DNA of 64,000 nucleotides from Apostichopus japonicus (Eukaryota > Echinodermata > Holothuroidea > Aspidochirotida > Stichopodidae). The position numbers and the translations under genes were made by a program. Below are positions 1-17,787 of this stretch, piece after piece. The notes below the pieces were generated by a model, which did not search any database, had not been told where the DNA came from, and saw nothing but the letters and a program-made list of their open reading frames with translations. The stretch is taken from assembly GCF_037975245.1 (NCBI RefSeq), contig NC_092575.1:16474810-16538809 (forward strand). Direction: 5' to 3'. Within the stretch, counting starts at the first letter, position 1, and each line of letters opens with the position of its first letter.

Positions 1-73
1 TAAGTTCTCAACCAAACATTGCCTTTACTTTCAGTGAGATGTCATTTAAATTAATTCTTTCTTTATTCATCAG

Positions 74-1522
74 GTATTTCAACGTCGTGTTAATGGTTCT
101 GTTGATTTCTACCGTAACTGGACCAGCTATAAGGAAGGATTTGGTCAGCCCGATCATGAGTTTTGGTTGGGTAATGATAAGCTATTTTACCTCACCAATC
201 AAGGTAATTATCAACTCCGGATTGACATGGTGAACAGAGATGGCGCTCCATACTACGCTAAATTTGATTTCTTCCGTATCAGTGATGAAAGTGACAATTA
301 TCGACTGTCTGGACTGGGAAACTTTAATGGCACTGCTGGTTTGTAGAAAATAAATATTTCGTAACTTAATATGATATTTAACAGTGTTTGAACAAGTCAA
401 GTCACTAAACCGGACGAGAGTCGCATTTACTGGTAACTTGACTTGACATAAGTCCCGCAATTGAAATCACTTGACTTAACTTAATTCAGCAACCCCGGCT
501 TGATTTAACTGATATAATTTATATTTGAGGTATATTTTGATTTGAGCTTTTGATTTGATTTATATTTATATTTAACCTTACATTATATATAGTCACCTCC
601 AAATGTATGTCAAATCATACACACACCTTTTTAATACATTCTGACAGTTTTGGAATATCTCTTTCACACAGTTATTCCTGTGACCATCTTCGCGTTCAGT
701 TCAACATTAACTTTGCAAGTCTCCATGTATTTTGGTATCATGAAGATTTTGTATTTGCCATTTCATATTCCCTTTGTGGCTCTGTTTTTCTCACAGAATT
801 AACTAAAACTAATTACCAGCAGTTATTTTATCGAAGAAGCTTCGTCAGGATATGTTTACATTTGCATCGGTCAAACTTCATATGTAAATTTGTTTATAAT
901 GAGACGATTAAATGTCTTTAAATATTGGCAAATCAAAAAGCTGACACTGCCTGAAAGTTTTAGTTGCTGTTTTTGCTGATATTACGATTATCAACAATGA
1001 AATATACTTATAATATTTGAAATCATATTTAAGGGTTCCATAGAGTCTCATGGTATCAAAAGGACATTAAACTCGTGGTCACGTGGTCTTGGTTGTGAAA
1101 CATTTCGTCTAATCAGAAACTGTAGTTTAGTTTTTGTTATAGAATGTTATATTCCTTTATATAGATTGGAACATTGATTGTTTCAATTTAATCTTATCCA
1201 TACTCGATTTATCTTTCATGTAATGAGTTTTACTCCCCTTCTTTAATTGACAGAAATAGAGGGCGGTGCCCCCAGTGGCTATGCGTTGTCCGAACACTTG
1301 AATGCACCCTTCAGTACCTATGACAGAGATAATGATAAATCTGACGCAACTCACTGTGCTGTTTCACTTCATGGTGCCTGGTGGTACAACAACTGCGCAT
1401 TTTCTAACCTCAATGGTGCATATCATGCATCTTCTGGCGATGCGTCCAGTATTGTCTGGCTTTCTCTGCCTGGAGGTACTTATAACATCAAGTATACTGA
1501 AATGAAGTTGCGGCCTATCTAG
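74..1522 (+). CDS. Fibrinogen-related protein, copy A (3' part: last two exons)
   Basis: Two coding exons, 74-338 and 1254-1522, are joined through a GT-AG intron with a phase 1 junction. They encode the C-terminal two thirds of a fibrinogen C-terminal (FReD) domain, from VFQRRVNGSVDFYRNW to the end. Visible family marks are the WLGND and YQLRIDM core strands, the calcium-site loop DRDND, the HC and WWY-NNC cysteine pair, SNLNGAY, and the terminal IKYTEMKLRPI before TAG. FReD proteins such as ficolins, tachylectins and FREPs bind sugars or acetylated groups and act as secreted pattern-recognition lectins; that role is inferred. The 5' exons lie off the left edge. Both exons have exactly the same length as exons 4 and 5 of copy B, and the surrounding DNA is a duplicate of 12620-20254. 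No frame break is seen, so the copy looks functional. Confidence 0.92.
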
Positions 1523-2154
1523 ATAAGTCTGCAAATTATAATTATATACTATATACAAAGAAATATATATATACAAAAATACCAAATCAAATACCAATAT
1601 ATGTAACACCATACACACACTTACCTAAACTAATGTTGCAGCTAACAGCGTTTCCTGTGTATTACGAAAATAAATAAGAAAAAATCCACATAACGCCACA
1701 CATCCATAAAGGAGTTCTAACTTAAAGGTTATTTTCAGAAGCACAAGAAATCAAGTTTAATGTATGTGTATACGATGTTAATTGTTTTTGTAGCTATTAA
1801 GCCAATAATGATGTATATATATCACAATAAGTGACTCGAAGAATTTGTGCACTTACCTCGTTGTAGTTTTTCATGGCTTATTTTCTTGACCAGATTTCTA
1901 TTTGTTTGAATGTTAACCGCTATCCTTGAGATAAGGTTCGTTTTGTTCTAAGTATTGAAAGATACAACTCAATGATTTATATTGATATAAATCTATATCA
2001 TTGTAAGCGCATCCTTACAATAGTTATATTTACTTTTACTACTCTTGGGTATAGGTGCTTATTACGCAATAAGGTGGAATCGCGCATCGGGACTGGTTGC
2101 TCATTGCGTATTATTCCTTAGTTTTAATTAAATCTAGAGAAACCTTTAGGAGTT

Positions 2155-2200
2155 TGACGGGAGGTGAGGGGGGGGGGGTTGATGGGGGGGGGGGCGTTTG
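2155..2200 (+). repeat. Double G-run, candidate G-quadruplex
   Basis: Two uninterrupted G tracts of about ten bases are separated by a short TTGATG spacer and preceded by GGG and GAGG. The same feature is kept in copy B at about 15635-15670. This fits an intramolecular G-quadruplex on the + strand, but could simply be a slippage-prone homopolymer. Confidence 0.5.
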
Positions 2201-2619
2201 TGGTTGGACAACCAATGTTAAGAATTACTAGCCGGTTAGATTGTGTAAAGTTAATCATAGAAATATCAGTACATGGCATCCTCCTTATAATCCCATGTCA
2301 AAAATCATGATGTCATCATCATGTCAAAGGTCATTGAACTGATTTTGCCATTGCAAAACTGAACAATATAGGGACAGGGATGATATCAACAGCTCCGTGG
2401 ATTGTCATTTTTTGTAATGGCAGTTTTGTAAGATGAAAACTACAGATTTAATTCCTTCGTTGCATGGTTCCACGTATGATAGATAGATAATTTCATTACA
2501 ATAACTTTACCAAAAGCAAAAACGGAGACTATAAGAATATCAGGAACGACTTATTCATTCTCTGGTTAAGATATGAAGCAAACTGGTGTTATGATTCTAC
2601 ATTTACACCGTATAGAATT

Positions 2620-2700
2620 TGCATATATTTATATATATAAATATATATATTTGTTTAAAAAAAAAATATATTTGTTTATATATATATGTATGTATATATA

Positions 2701-2771
<71 letters not shown>

Positions 2772-2962
2772 CAATTTCCTTTTATAAATAATGTTTTTGT
2801 TTTGTGCTTTAGATATGATACCATTGATATGTACGCTTAGCGTACAAGATACTCTGAAACCCAAGGACTCGTTAAAATGTAATTATATATTTTATTAATA
2901 TTTATACACGTAAATGAATAATGGGAAACTGACTGGGTAATTTAGACAATGAAAATAGCAAA

Positions 2963-3041
<79 letters not shown>
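2620..3041. repeat. Two long AT dinucleotide arrays
   Basis: (TA)n tracts at about 2690-2770 and 2965-3041 are separated by about 190 bp of unique sequence. The apparent reading frames (Tyr-Ile repeats) are artefacts of the dinucleotide. The unique spacer occurs twice in copy B, at about 16206-16390 and 17530-17720. Confidence 0.9.
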
Positions 3042-3046
<5 letters not shown>

Positions 3047-4147
3047 GGCTAGAACGTTTTCGAATCAGAGACCTCTGGATAAAACATTATCCTTCAAAGC
3101 ATATTGTCTTCTTCTTATTCTACGTACAACTGATATGGATTTGTGATCATGGTTTTGCTCAATATATATATATATATACTCTAGCCTGATTCATTAATAT
3201 TTCCATTTTGTTTAAAGTATCATGATATCTCCACAATTACATGTGGTATATGTGTGTTTTCTTTTTATACCTATAGGCATACTAGTGCATTGTTTCTTTT
3301 CAAAGATTAAATGTTGATGACTGTAACATTACCTTTACTTGTTCTAGCTGTTCTCATTAGTCCAGAGCCAAATGGCGCCGGGAACAATTATAACCGACCC
3401 CCTACTTGATGAAGAATATTATGGAAATCATAGTTAATTATTATTTATTCTATATATGCACCGGGCCTTTAACACCCGGGACCCGGGATTACATTCACCC
3501 CCCCTCCATTAACCCTAATGCTTTCGCTGAGGATGGGTGGGAAGGGGTGGGGTTGAAAGGGCTATTCCCGTCCCTGCTGAAATAGCAAACAGTTTATTAC
3601 AGTTTCAATACCCCCCTTCCTACAATTTGAAATTATTTTTTACCTTCGGTAAGTAACTCTACGAAGGGAACGTTACCCGCACTTTCGACTCACTAATTAT
3701 CATTTAATATTTGATTAGGAAATCTCCCGGCAAGATATCTAATGTAACATTTCTTCTAAAAAATACAACATTAAAAAAAAAAAAAATACACCCGAATACA
3801 TTAATATGTATACCCTGGAACCAATGTAGTAATTTATAACATGGTATGAATTTGACAATATTGTCCAATTAAAAAATATTGTTCTTGTCTTCGTAAAGCT
3901 TCGCAGTGATTCACCGACTATAGAGTGTTCTTTTTGTTATTTACACAAAAAAAATTAAAAAAATTCCCCCAAAAATATACACATTTGTTCAGGGAGTAAT
4001 TAATTATACCTAAGAAATGGCATGAATACAGCATGATCGTTTGATAGAAGAAAAACCAACTTATAATTGTTATTTTCAAAAGGCTTGGCAATAATTCACC
4101 AATTGTACGCCATAAATTAGTATTAAACAATATAAATGTAATTTTTT

Positions 4148-4197
<50 letters not shown>

Positions 4198-5346
4198 ATC
4201 AAACCGGATACCAGACAACGATGAAGTATTCAGGAAAACGCAAATTTTAAATTGGATGGGAAAATTGTATTGATTCATCTTACAGAATTTGCAAAAAAAA
4301 AACCTGAAGTTTGTCAAAATGAAATATATAACTGTCATAGAGATATCTTGCAGTCTATCTTACTTTGAAATACCCCCCCCCCCCCCCTGTTGTTAAGAAA
4401 ACGACTGTTGATGCTTACAGAGTACTTGTATTTATTCCCAAGAAGTGCACTTCGATAAGAAAAGTGATAAATTAACATTATGATCCTCCACGAGTTATTC
4501 CTCTCCCATGTGTTTTTTATTATGATCTTAACTTAAGAAGCCAAAACAAACTGATACACATCTTGTTTTAATATCACACTAATTATTTGTAGATTAGAGG
4601 TAAGAACTGTCCATAAAGTAACATCTAATATAAATTTGATTCCTCACAAATCTTTCAGATTATGTTACAATATGTAAAGGATCAGGATGGAACGTATGTT
4701 TACATATAACAAATTGTGTTACAAGTTACCATCAATATACTGAAATCATTATATAAAAAACAAATCATTCAAACAATATAATTAATTGATTGATTGATTG
4801 ACATCAGCTTACGTCACAACAATGAAGTTATAATTTTGAATTAATAACCCAATATCAATTACGTTTATCCAATAACTTGCGTTAGCTTTTAAAGCTTACG
4901 ATGCTCAGTTACAATTCTTTTCATAACTATAGAAGCCATGCGCTTTACATGTTAATTCTACTAAAGGTTAAGTTACCATAGGAAAAACCAGAGACTGGGG
5001 TGAATCCCGATTTTCAAGTGGCATCTGTATGTCAATTGACCAGACAAATAGCCTCTTTTAAGGACCTATATTTATAATCCAACTCATGAAAGACATGCAA
5101 ACCTGGCAAGTTACAGATTCAAATGCAGCTCTAAATGAAAACCATCAGATTCGCCAAAATCGTCGAATTATAAACTGATTCTTGATGCCAGACATATTTT
5201 ACACTCCAGAAAACTTGGGCTGTACTTAACGAGCTTTACTCATTCAATTAAATAACAACATAAACATTGTTTATATATGACGACAGCAAAATCAATAATG
5301 TACTGGTATTGACTCAACGCTTCGGATGATTATTTCTCTACTATAA

Positions 5347-5470
5347 CCAGGCGCGTATCCAGGATTTTCTAATCCGGGGGCGCGAATTACCATCTAAGCG
5401 GAGCGCCACCATCAGTTGGCGCGGAGCGTACAAGAAAATTCCTGGTCTAGATACCCCCCAGATCACCGGA
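5347..5470. mobile_element. Possible end of a non-autonomous DNA transposon
   Basis: Where homology to copy B stops, the sequence begins CAGGCGCGTATCCAGG and continues into a G/C-rich GGGGGCGCGAA and GCGGAGCGCC context. That is the texture of the hAT-like ends seen elsewhere in this window (20307, 47272). No matching opposite end or target duplication was found, so the extent is uncertain. Confidence 0.35.
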
Positions 5471-5849
5471 AATGGCACTTCTCGGGCTTGAAAATGACCA
5501 ACCAGATGTACACTTTTGCCTGAGAACCAAGTATTTCCCAAAAGTTTTATTCCATCCATAACCTTTTTGAAGATTGTAACCAGTCACACATCATGTTCGA
5601 CCTCATTGCATGTCCTATGGATCATTTCTTTTGTATGTGATTCTACGTCACGGCCCACAATATCCGAAAGCCCCACTTTTCAAGGTTTTAAGCCCATTAT
5701 TTGTTGAGAATTTGAAAATTCACATTTCTCGTGAATAAAAATCACTTCAAAACATATCCATGATGTTGCACAAAATTCAATCTATGGACAACCAATATAG
5801 AAAAACCTCCTTGAACCCCTAATAGACAGGTCAAAATTGCACGAGTAGA

Positions 5850-6025
5850 AGAAAGTATGATGAAGAATGTTGGTGAGGAAAATTCAGACACAGTTAATTT
5901 ATTGGTGTATAAATAGTTTTCAAAGTTTCATGAATGTACATTTTACGTCTTTTGTGTATCATTATTATGTGTCCTCTTTATAAATTTTGTAATTTATACT
6001 GGAATAAAGAAATTGAATTGAATGC
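5850..6025 (+). mobile_element. 3' end of a LINE-type retroelement
   Basis: An AT-rich stretch ends with a TTTATACTGGAATAAAG-like segment and an ATTGAATTGAATG tail, typical of short tandem tails of CR1-like non-LTR elements. A related sequence occurs in reverse orientation inside the Penelope-like element at 36081-36489, which supports a dispersed retroelement family. Confidence 0.5.
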
Positions 6026-6589
6026 AAGGGATATGGTAATAAGTTCATCTTGCCATACCAATCTATTGTTGTGAAAAATTAGTTGCTTTTTAAAAGCGAG
6101 ACACACCTATGATATTATGAGGTTGTTTCCTGCCTAAAAGTTGACAACAAAAGTGCGAAAAGAATCCAATGGAGTGGAAGGAACAATTACACATTGGGTT
6201 TGTTTCACTGTTATCGGTTTCTACACAGTTTAAAAGTATGCACAAATAAATGTCCTAAATTTCGACCATATTGAAGTGATCATTCACGACAAATATTTCA
6301 AACCTCGAATTATGCATACTCAATTGTTATAAGTGGAAAAGACCTATACGTTTGAAAATGCGATATGTATAATGAAAAAAACTACCCTAAGTTAACATGT
6401 GATCAAATTTAAATAAATGCATGGAGTGAAGATACCATACCAAAAGCTGTTTAGAATAATGATTGTCATATTGCAGGTTCACACCGCCACACGATAAACG
6501 ATTACTTGTTTAAATTTAAGGCTTCACGCCACCTAAGCCGAAAAGGTGTGAGCTTATATTTGTTCATATTATGCATTTATATGCCAGGG

Positions 6590-6840
6590 TGTTATAACAC
6601 ACTAACAGGTGTTATGTTTTGGGAGCATGCGAAAGCTAGATATGTTAAAGATACAATACAGTAAATCGTAGTGGTATTATATATATTTTTTTATTTTATT
6701 TTTATATAGCCTAATATAAAATATTTTTTGATTTTTGATTTTTGATATTTTTATATATTTTTTTAACACAGGCCGCAATAAAATGTGCCTCTAGCATAAC
6801 ACGTGTTATAATGTTATAACACAGATGCATATATATGCGC
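6590..6840. repeat. Dispersed GTTATAACAC palindromic motif cluster
   Basis: GTGTTATAACAC-like palindromes and half sites recur at about 6588, 6608, 6798 and 6812, around an AT-rich core of repeated TTTTTGAT. It may be a small foldback element whose ends carry the palindrome. No target duplication was identified. Confidence 0.35.
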
Positions 6841-7547
6841 AATATATTCAAGTCGAAAACGCTATTATAAGCAACTGTACAATTCGGTTCGGGTGTTCAC
6901 GCTGCAGTTTGATACTCACACTCTAAACGATAACTTATTCATTTATGTAATCGTTTTACATTGTATGTTTACACTCTTACCCTACATGGTGATCTGTTTA
7001 CAATAAGCGTTCACATTACAGGTTCACACTCACACATAAAAACGATCACCTGTAAACTTCGGTAATATCCAAGCCAAGTATATCACACTTATGTATGTTA
7101 TTGTTAAGGATATCTTTTGTGATGTTCAATTGATTCTTTTACATATTTACGTTTTTGGAAGCAAGCTCTTAATAACACATCGGGTAATAACATATCAGAC
7201 AGTTCAACGAACTTCGTATTATTTTCATCCTGCGATTTTACTTGAAGCATGCGAAGTATGGAGACTTTGTGAAAATTGCCAACTTTGAAAACTTTATCAA
7301 CCTTTTGACAAAATTTAATTATTTTGAAATGGCAAACTGTTATTAAGTCAAAGTATAATGTCAAGATATGCTACTATCAGTGTAGGCTATTATTTAATGA
7401 AGCCCCCCCCCCCCCCCCACTCCCCCGAAATCCAAGAGGATTCACATATTAAAAATAGATTCATCTGAAACATCATTATTAATTATACACTACGTTTTCC
7501 ATAGGTTTTACATAAACTATACTTAACCACCTTTAGATGGTCCAATT

Positions 7548-7583
<36 letters not shown>

Positions 7584-8714
7584 ATATTGTCATATGATAC
7601 ATGAATCAATTCTCTGGCCAGTCATAATCCAAATCCCATTCATCCTTTAGGAATAATTAATTGTAAATATTAACCACACACTTAGCTTGTTAGTAATAAC
7701 TATGTTGATATAAAGCAGTAAGAAGATTGCTTTGAAAATTACGGGAAAACGATCAATCTCTCATAAAGTTTATATTTATTTTTATTACATACAGCAATTA
7801 TTCTTTTTTTATATTTCGTTCGGAGAACTTTCTTTTTATCGGCAAAGCTATATTATTATACCGAAATTTACACCGTTTCTGTTTAATAATAATTGTCTGA
7901 AGTGTTTTGCTTTAATTTTGTCTGTAAGTCCGGCTCTCTGTATTTTCTTTGCTATTTTTCATTTCTTTTAAGATATCGCTTTTTGCCGCTTTTATCGATT
8001 GTTGTATCGATTGGTTTGCTTACTGCAGTTACGGTATACAGGCAGATGAAAATGAAGCTTATTAAAGCAATCGCTGAAACGACTTTGGCTGTGGATTTTG
8101 CAAGACTCTTTTTTATGTTACTCTCAATTCTTGTCTGAAATGATATTTCAATTTCATATCTGAAAGTTAATATTATGTTTATGTGGAAATAATATTGCCA
8201 ATGTTCCGCACCATAAATAAAACAAAAATAATCTTGTAATGTTTTGTTGTTGTTTTCCAAATCAATATTTTCAGAGTTTTTTGAAATTTACCTAATTGCT
8301 GTTTTCAGAGTGAATAAACTATTTGTTACTGCTTTCACTTTAAGCAGCTAAACATTTTTGACTTGGTCATACTAACGCTGAACTTTGACCTTTTCTTAAC
8401 TTCACCGTTGACCAAATTTAACATGTTAATCACATAATTTAAGTGTTTTCGACAAACCCATTAAACGTTCAAGTTAATTCAATGCTTCCAAACGGCATGA
8501 AAGCAAAAAAAAAAAACACTTTTACATAATTTGATCTTTGACCTAGACCACTGAGTTCCCATAAAGTGGCAGTTTTTTTATACCAACTTTGAAAAAAATG
8601 GCCTAGCCGTTTAGGAGGAATGACCCCAAAAATGGAACTCTCATCACCTATTCCAATATCACCACGATGGACCTCCTAGACAAGTAAATTTTCCACACAA
8701 TGCATTTTCCTTGA

Positions 8715-9032
8715 CAATCACCCGATACACACAGAGAACACAGTTACTGCTTTAAATCTTAAAGTTTTGTACCAAATTAACAAAAGTGGATCGTGCTATA
8801 AATCAGTAGCATGTGCGATTAGGCTTACAGTAAGAACTAAACGTATGTGTAATTCCAACAAATCCAATTGTTTTGGGATTTATTGGGATTACACATATCC
8901 TCAGTTCTTATTGTAATCTTAATAGCACATGCGACCGACTTATCAGATTTGTCAGCCCAATCCAGTTTTTACTGTGCGGTACAAAACTTTAAGATTTACA
9001 GTAATTACTATAATCTCTGAGTGAATCGGTTG
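8715..9032. mobile_element. Palindromic (foldback) MITE-like element
   Basis: The left half (CACCCGATACACACAGAG, then AAATCTTAAAGTTTTGTACC) is found as a reverse complement in the right half (GGTACAAAACTTTAAGATTT, then CTCTGAGTGAATCGG). The centre is also roughly palindromic around TGTGTAATTCCAACAAATCC. A second copy lies at about 53316-53993, where a hAT-like element has split it, and a fragment of the terminal repeat is at about 49449-49470. There is no coding capacity. Confidence 0.75.
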
Positions 9033-9776
9033 CGACAATCGCTGCCATGGTAACCGATAGGGACTTGTAGACTGCAACAGCTAACTGACTACAATATTTC
9101 ATCCCCATCTATACATTACACGTGTAGGGAATATGGACGAGATAGAAACACACTATTAGGTCGCACCAAGAAGTACTTTGATAAACCCGAAAAGCCATTT
9201 CATTTTCTGACATCCAGTATAGTGATATGAGCTATAACAAGCCAGGGTTACTAATTAACAAAAATATCATTTCGACGATATTTATATTGTCATTACAACT
9301 GCATTACAGACAGTCGTTAATCTCCCATACTCTGCGTTTTGCAGCTTTTAATTAATAAAAAAAAAATCAGGAGGAATAAACTTATGGCTGTTATGACTTT
9401 TATAACCATATACTGTATCGATCGATCATATTTAATTTCATGAATATAACCTTTTCCATGAAAAAAAGAAAATAAAAACCTCGAATAACCAATATCGTCG
9501 TTTGTCATCGCACTTCTGTCATTTATGAAGACAAAATGTAAACAACCCAATTACCACTTTGACTTTATATTTTTACAAAATTAATGAGAAAATCACTTTT
9601 AAATTGGTTTGCTTGCACAGACGTTTGAAGTATTAAAAAAACAAAAACGTTATTAATCCGGAAAGGATCGACAAACCCAAAGTCATTTTAAGTTTGACTG
9701 TTGGTCTGGTAGCATCATTTTCTTTGGTAGCTATATGCTTGGACATCGCTTCCTAAATCAAGAAAGCCCAACACAG

Positions 9777-14154
<4,378 letters not shown>

Positions 14155-16156
14155 ATAAGTCTGCAAATTATAACTCTTGGGCAATATACAAAAATACCAA
14201 ACCAAATACCAAAATATGTAACACAATACACGCACTTACCTAAATTGATTTTGCAATTCAAAGTGTTGCCCGTATATTACGAAAATGATAAATACAAAAT
14301 CTGCAAAATGACACACACACACACCCACACACGCAAGTAGGTACATACAACTCGACAATCGAGTTGAAGAGAGTTACAAGTTATTATTTTGAACCACACA
14401 GGAAATCAAGTTTAATGTTAGTGTTTACCATTATGCTTATTGTTTTTGGTCCTATTAATGCAATAATGGTTGATACGTCTACGTTATAATAATTAACTTG
14501 AAGAATCTGTGCACTGATCCTATTGTATCAGTTGATGAAATAGTTATCAAAAAGCTATAATTTATCATTACTTATTTGCTTGATAAAATTTCTAATTGTT
14601 TTAATGTTAACCGTTGTCTCTGTAATATGGTTCGGTTTATTCTAAATATTCGAAGACAATCATCAGTGAGCTAAAATTGAAATCAATCAATTTCATTGAA
14701 AACACTTCCTTCCATAGAATGAAGTTAAATCCAAATATAAAAAAAATGGATCAAATTCGATAATATTATCAAAAAGTCATGATTTATATGTATGCGGTTG
14801 TATTAATGACGTTTGGTTATAATTATGACGTTGAACATAGGACTGCAGATATCCTTTTAATCAGAGAACAGAAAGAGAGAAATGCTGCCAACAAAAACAT
14901 TTCACAATTTCATATAGAGTAGGGAAATATTGTTTTTCTTCATTGCTTACGTTTTTAATCATTCAATTTCGGGGAGAGGTACCTTTTTATTGTTGATTAA
15001 CAAAAAACAATCAAACTAACTATATCTGAAGTATCAACCATTCCGTAGAAGTATTTTAAGTAATATTTGAAAGTGACAGATACTGAAGCTGACAGTGTTA
15101 CACGAGTATTTACAAGAAAAGAAGAAGAAGCAGAAATAAACAAATAAATAAGAAAAAACCCTACATGACGCAATACAAAAGAGTTCTAACTTAAAGGTTA
15201 CTTTCAGAAGCACAAGAAATCAAGTTTAATGTATGTGTTTACAATGTTAATTGTTTTTGTACCTATTAAGCCAATAATGATGTATATATATATATATATC
15301 ACAATCAGTTACTCGAAGAATTTGTGCACTTATCTCGTTGTAGTTTTTATGGCTTATTTTCTTGACCAGATTTCTATTTGTTTGAATGTTAACCGCTATC
15401 CTTGAGATAAGGTTCGTTTTATTCTAAGTATTGAAAGATACAACTCAATGATTTATATTGATATAAATCTATATCATTGTAAGCGCATCCTTACAATAGT
15501 TATATTTACTTTTACTACTCTTGGGTATAGGTGCTTATTACGCAATAAGGTGGAATCGCACATTAGGACTGGTTGTTCATTACGTATTATTCCTTAGTTT
15601 CAATTAAATCGAGAGAAACCTTTAGGAGTTTGACGGGAGGTGGGGGGGGGGGGTTGATGGGGGGGGGGACGTTTGTGGTTGGACAACCAGTGTTAAGAAT
15701 TACTAGCCGGTTAGATTGTGTCAAGTTAATCGTAGAAATATCAGTACATGACATCCTCCTTATAATCCCATGTCAAAAATCATGATGTCATCATCATGTC
15801 AAAGGTCATTGAACTGATTTTGCCATTGCAAAACTGAACAATATAGGGACAGGGATGAGATCAACAACTCCGTGGATTGTCATTTTTTGTAATGGCAGTT
15901 TTGTAAGATGAAAACTACAGATTTAATTCCTTCGTTGCATGGTTCCACGTATGATAGATAGATAATTTCATTACAATAACTTTACCAAAAGCAAAAACGG
16001 AGACTATAAGAATATCAGGAAAGACTTATTCATTCTCTGGTTAAGATATGAAGCAAACTGGTGTTATGATTCTACATTTACACCGTGTAGAAAATTTGCA
16101 TATATTTATATATATAAATATATATATTTGTTTAAAAAATATATATATTTGTTTAT

Positions 16157-16204
<48 letters not shown>

Positions 16205-16394
16205 TTCAATTTCCTTTCATAAATAATGTTTTTGTTTTGTGCTTTAGATATGATACTATTGATATGTACGCTTAGCGTACAAGATACTCTGAAACCCAAG
16301 GACTCGTTAAAATGTAATTATATATTTTATTAATATTATACACGTAAATGAATAATGGGAAACTGACTGGGTAATTTAGACAATGAAAATAGCA

Positions 16395-16398
16395 AAGA

Positions 16399-16430
<32 letters not shown>

Positions 16431-16478
16431 ATATTTATATACACATACATATATATATATATATACACATATATATAT

Positions 16479-16552
<74 letters not shown>

Positions 16553-16555
16553 TCA
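16395..16555. repeat. AT/AC dinucleotide array
   Basis: A (TA)n array contains islands of TATACACA and (CA)n. It lies at a junction where copy B carries sequence missing from copy A, so it may mark the rearrangement point. Confidence 0.85.
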
Positions 16556-17740
16556 TATCAGAAATTGCACTGCGAACAGTCAAGAATAAATTCACAAAGC
16601 TGAAATTAAGAACTGTTTAGCTCTAAATTTTCAACTGTTTACGTTCTCATTCATTTCTCCTTTCATAGACGGAAATAATTTACACTTTTATCAATAAAGT
16701 TAAAGGCCAAATGGTTCAACAAATTTGAACTTATTATTAAGCTTGGTAACATATTGAATAACTATGCTGAATTTTGCTGAATGCTGAATTGTTTAACAAT
16801 CCCATACTCCAGAGAGTTAGTTTATACGTTCATTGGTTAAAGATCGCCTTCTTTTTAAAGCTTTGTTTTATGTTAGTTTTATGACGCAAAATGTAAGTTT
16901 GCTCTTTATCTGGTTCCTGGTATAGGTAAGGTATAGATGTACTTTAATGACTGTAATCTTACCCATAGAGACTACTCGGTAGGTTGGTAATAAGAGGCTC
17001 AAACGGATCACCAAATTGTAACAATCTGTTTCTGGCGTTGGCTTTAACGCTGAGTGTCTGCAGGTAATATTTACCGTAAGTAAACATCTTACGTGTACAT
17101 TAATGTTGAGTAAATTAATTAGTGACAATATGTGCAAAATTTAATGTTTTAGTAATTAATTGTATAGTCTGTTGTGCCTATACTCAGTTTCATTAGAAAA
17201 TTTGATATCCAGTCATACTATTTTTCATGTGTGTGTGTTTTTGCTTTTGTCTGGAAATATTTAAGCTTGCCACCAATGATTTGTACTCTGTTCAGAAACA
17301 TTGAAGAACACAAATTACTAGCAGGTTCTCATGTTAATGTTATTTTTCGTTTCAAACGATGTAACACTTACAGGGAACACGAAATGAATATGATATTACC
17401 ATTGTTCTTAATTTAAAAAAAGATAATAATAACTCTGACATTTTGCAAAGGTGAATGATATTTGAGAGATAAATTAAACCCCTCATGAATACGGGAAATA
17501 AATCAAATAATTGCATATGTTCTTCACAAATTTCAATTTCCTTTCATAAATAATGTTTTTGTTTTGGGCTTTAGATATGATACCATTGATATGTACGCTT
17601 AGCTTACAAGATACTCTGAAACCCAAGGACTCGTTAAAATGTAATTATATATTTTATTAATATTATACACGTAAATGAATAATGGGAAACTGACTGGGTA
17701 ATTTAGACAATGAAAATAGCAAAGAATACATATATATATA

Positions 17741-17787
<47 letters not shown>

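Larger units (their letters stand above)
1..5346. repeat. Segmental duplication, copy A
   Basis: The window opens inside a block that reappears from 12620 to about 20254. The block covers the last two fibrinogen exons, the intron between them and about 3.8 kb of 3' flank. Many lines match base for base with only scattered substitutions. Similarity ends at 5346 (CTATAAC, matching 20254), where copy A runs into transposon-like sequence. Copy B is longer because of additions near 14290-15170 and 16395-17725. Confidence 0.93.
1523..5346. other. Duplicated 3' flank without a further gene
   Basis: No coding exon was found here. The stretch holds a candidate AATAAA at 1669-1674, a G-rich run near 2160-2196, AT arrays at about 2620-2770, 2963-3041 and 4150-4192, a C run near 4373-4386, and non-repetitive AT-rich DNA. 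Everything matches the copy B flank, with some length differences. Confidence 0.7.
5347..9776. other. Intergenic region between the two fibrinogen-related genes
   Basis: No exon with domain support was found. It contains a possible DNA-transposon end at 5347, a LINE-type 3' end at about 5850-6025, a GTTATAACAC-rich stretch at 6590-6840, dispersed GTTCACAC-CACA-AAACGAT motifs (about 6480, 6900 and 7014), a C18-like run near 7402-7418, a short AT array at 7551-7580 and a palindromic element at 8715-9032. The remaining short open frames, for instance those around 7952-8260 and 9317-9550 on the minus strand, show no recognisable domain. Confidence 0.6.

Noticed and set aside
340-346. Stop codon (GTTTGTAG) directly after the fibrinogen exon at 74-338 taken as the protein end
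   Set aside because: GTTTGT is a usable donor in both copies, and splicing to 1254 restores a complete fibrinogen C-terminus in frame.
7952-8260. 102-codon minus-strand frame with one hydrophobic segment
   Set aside because: A hydrophobic run is expected by chance in AT-rich DNA; no splice sites, homology or neighbouring exons support it.
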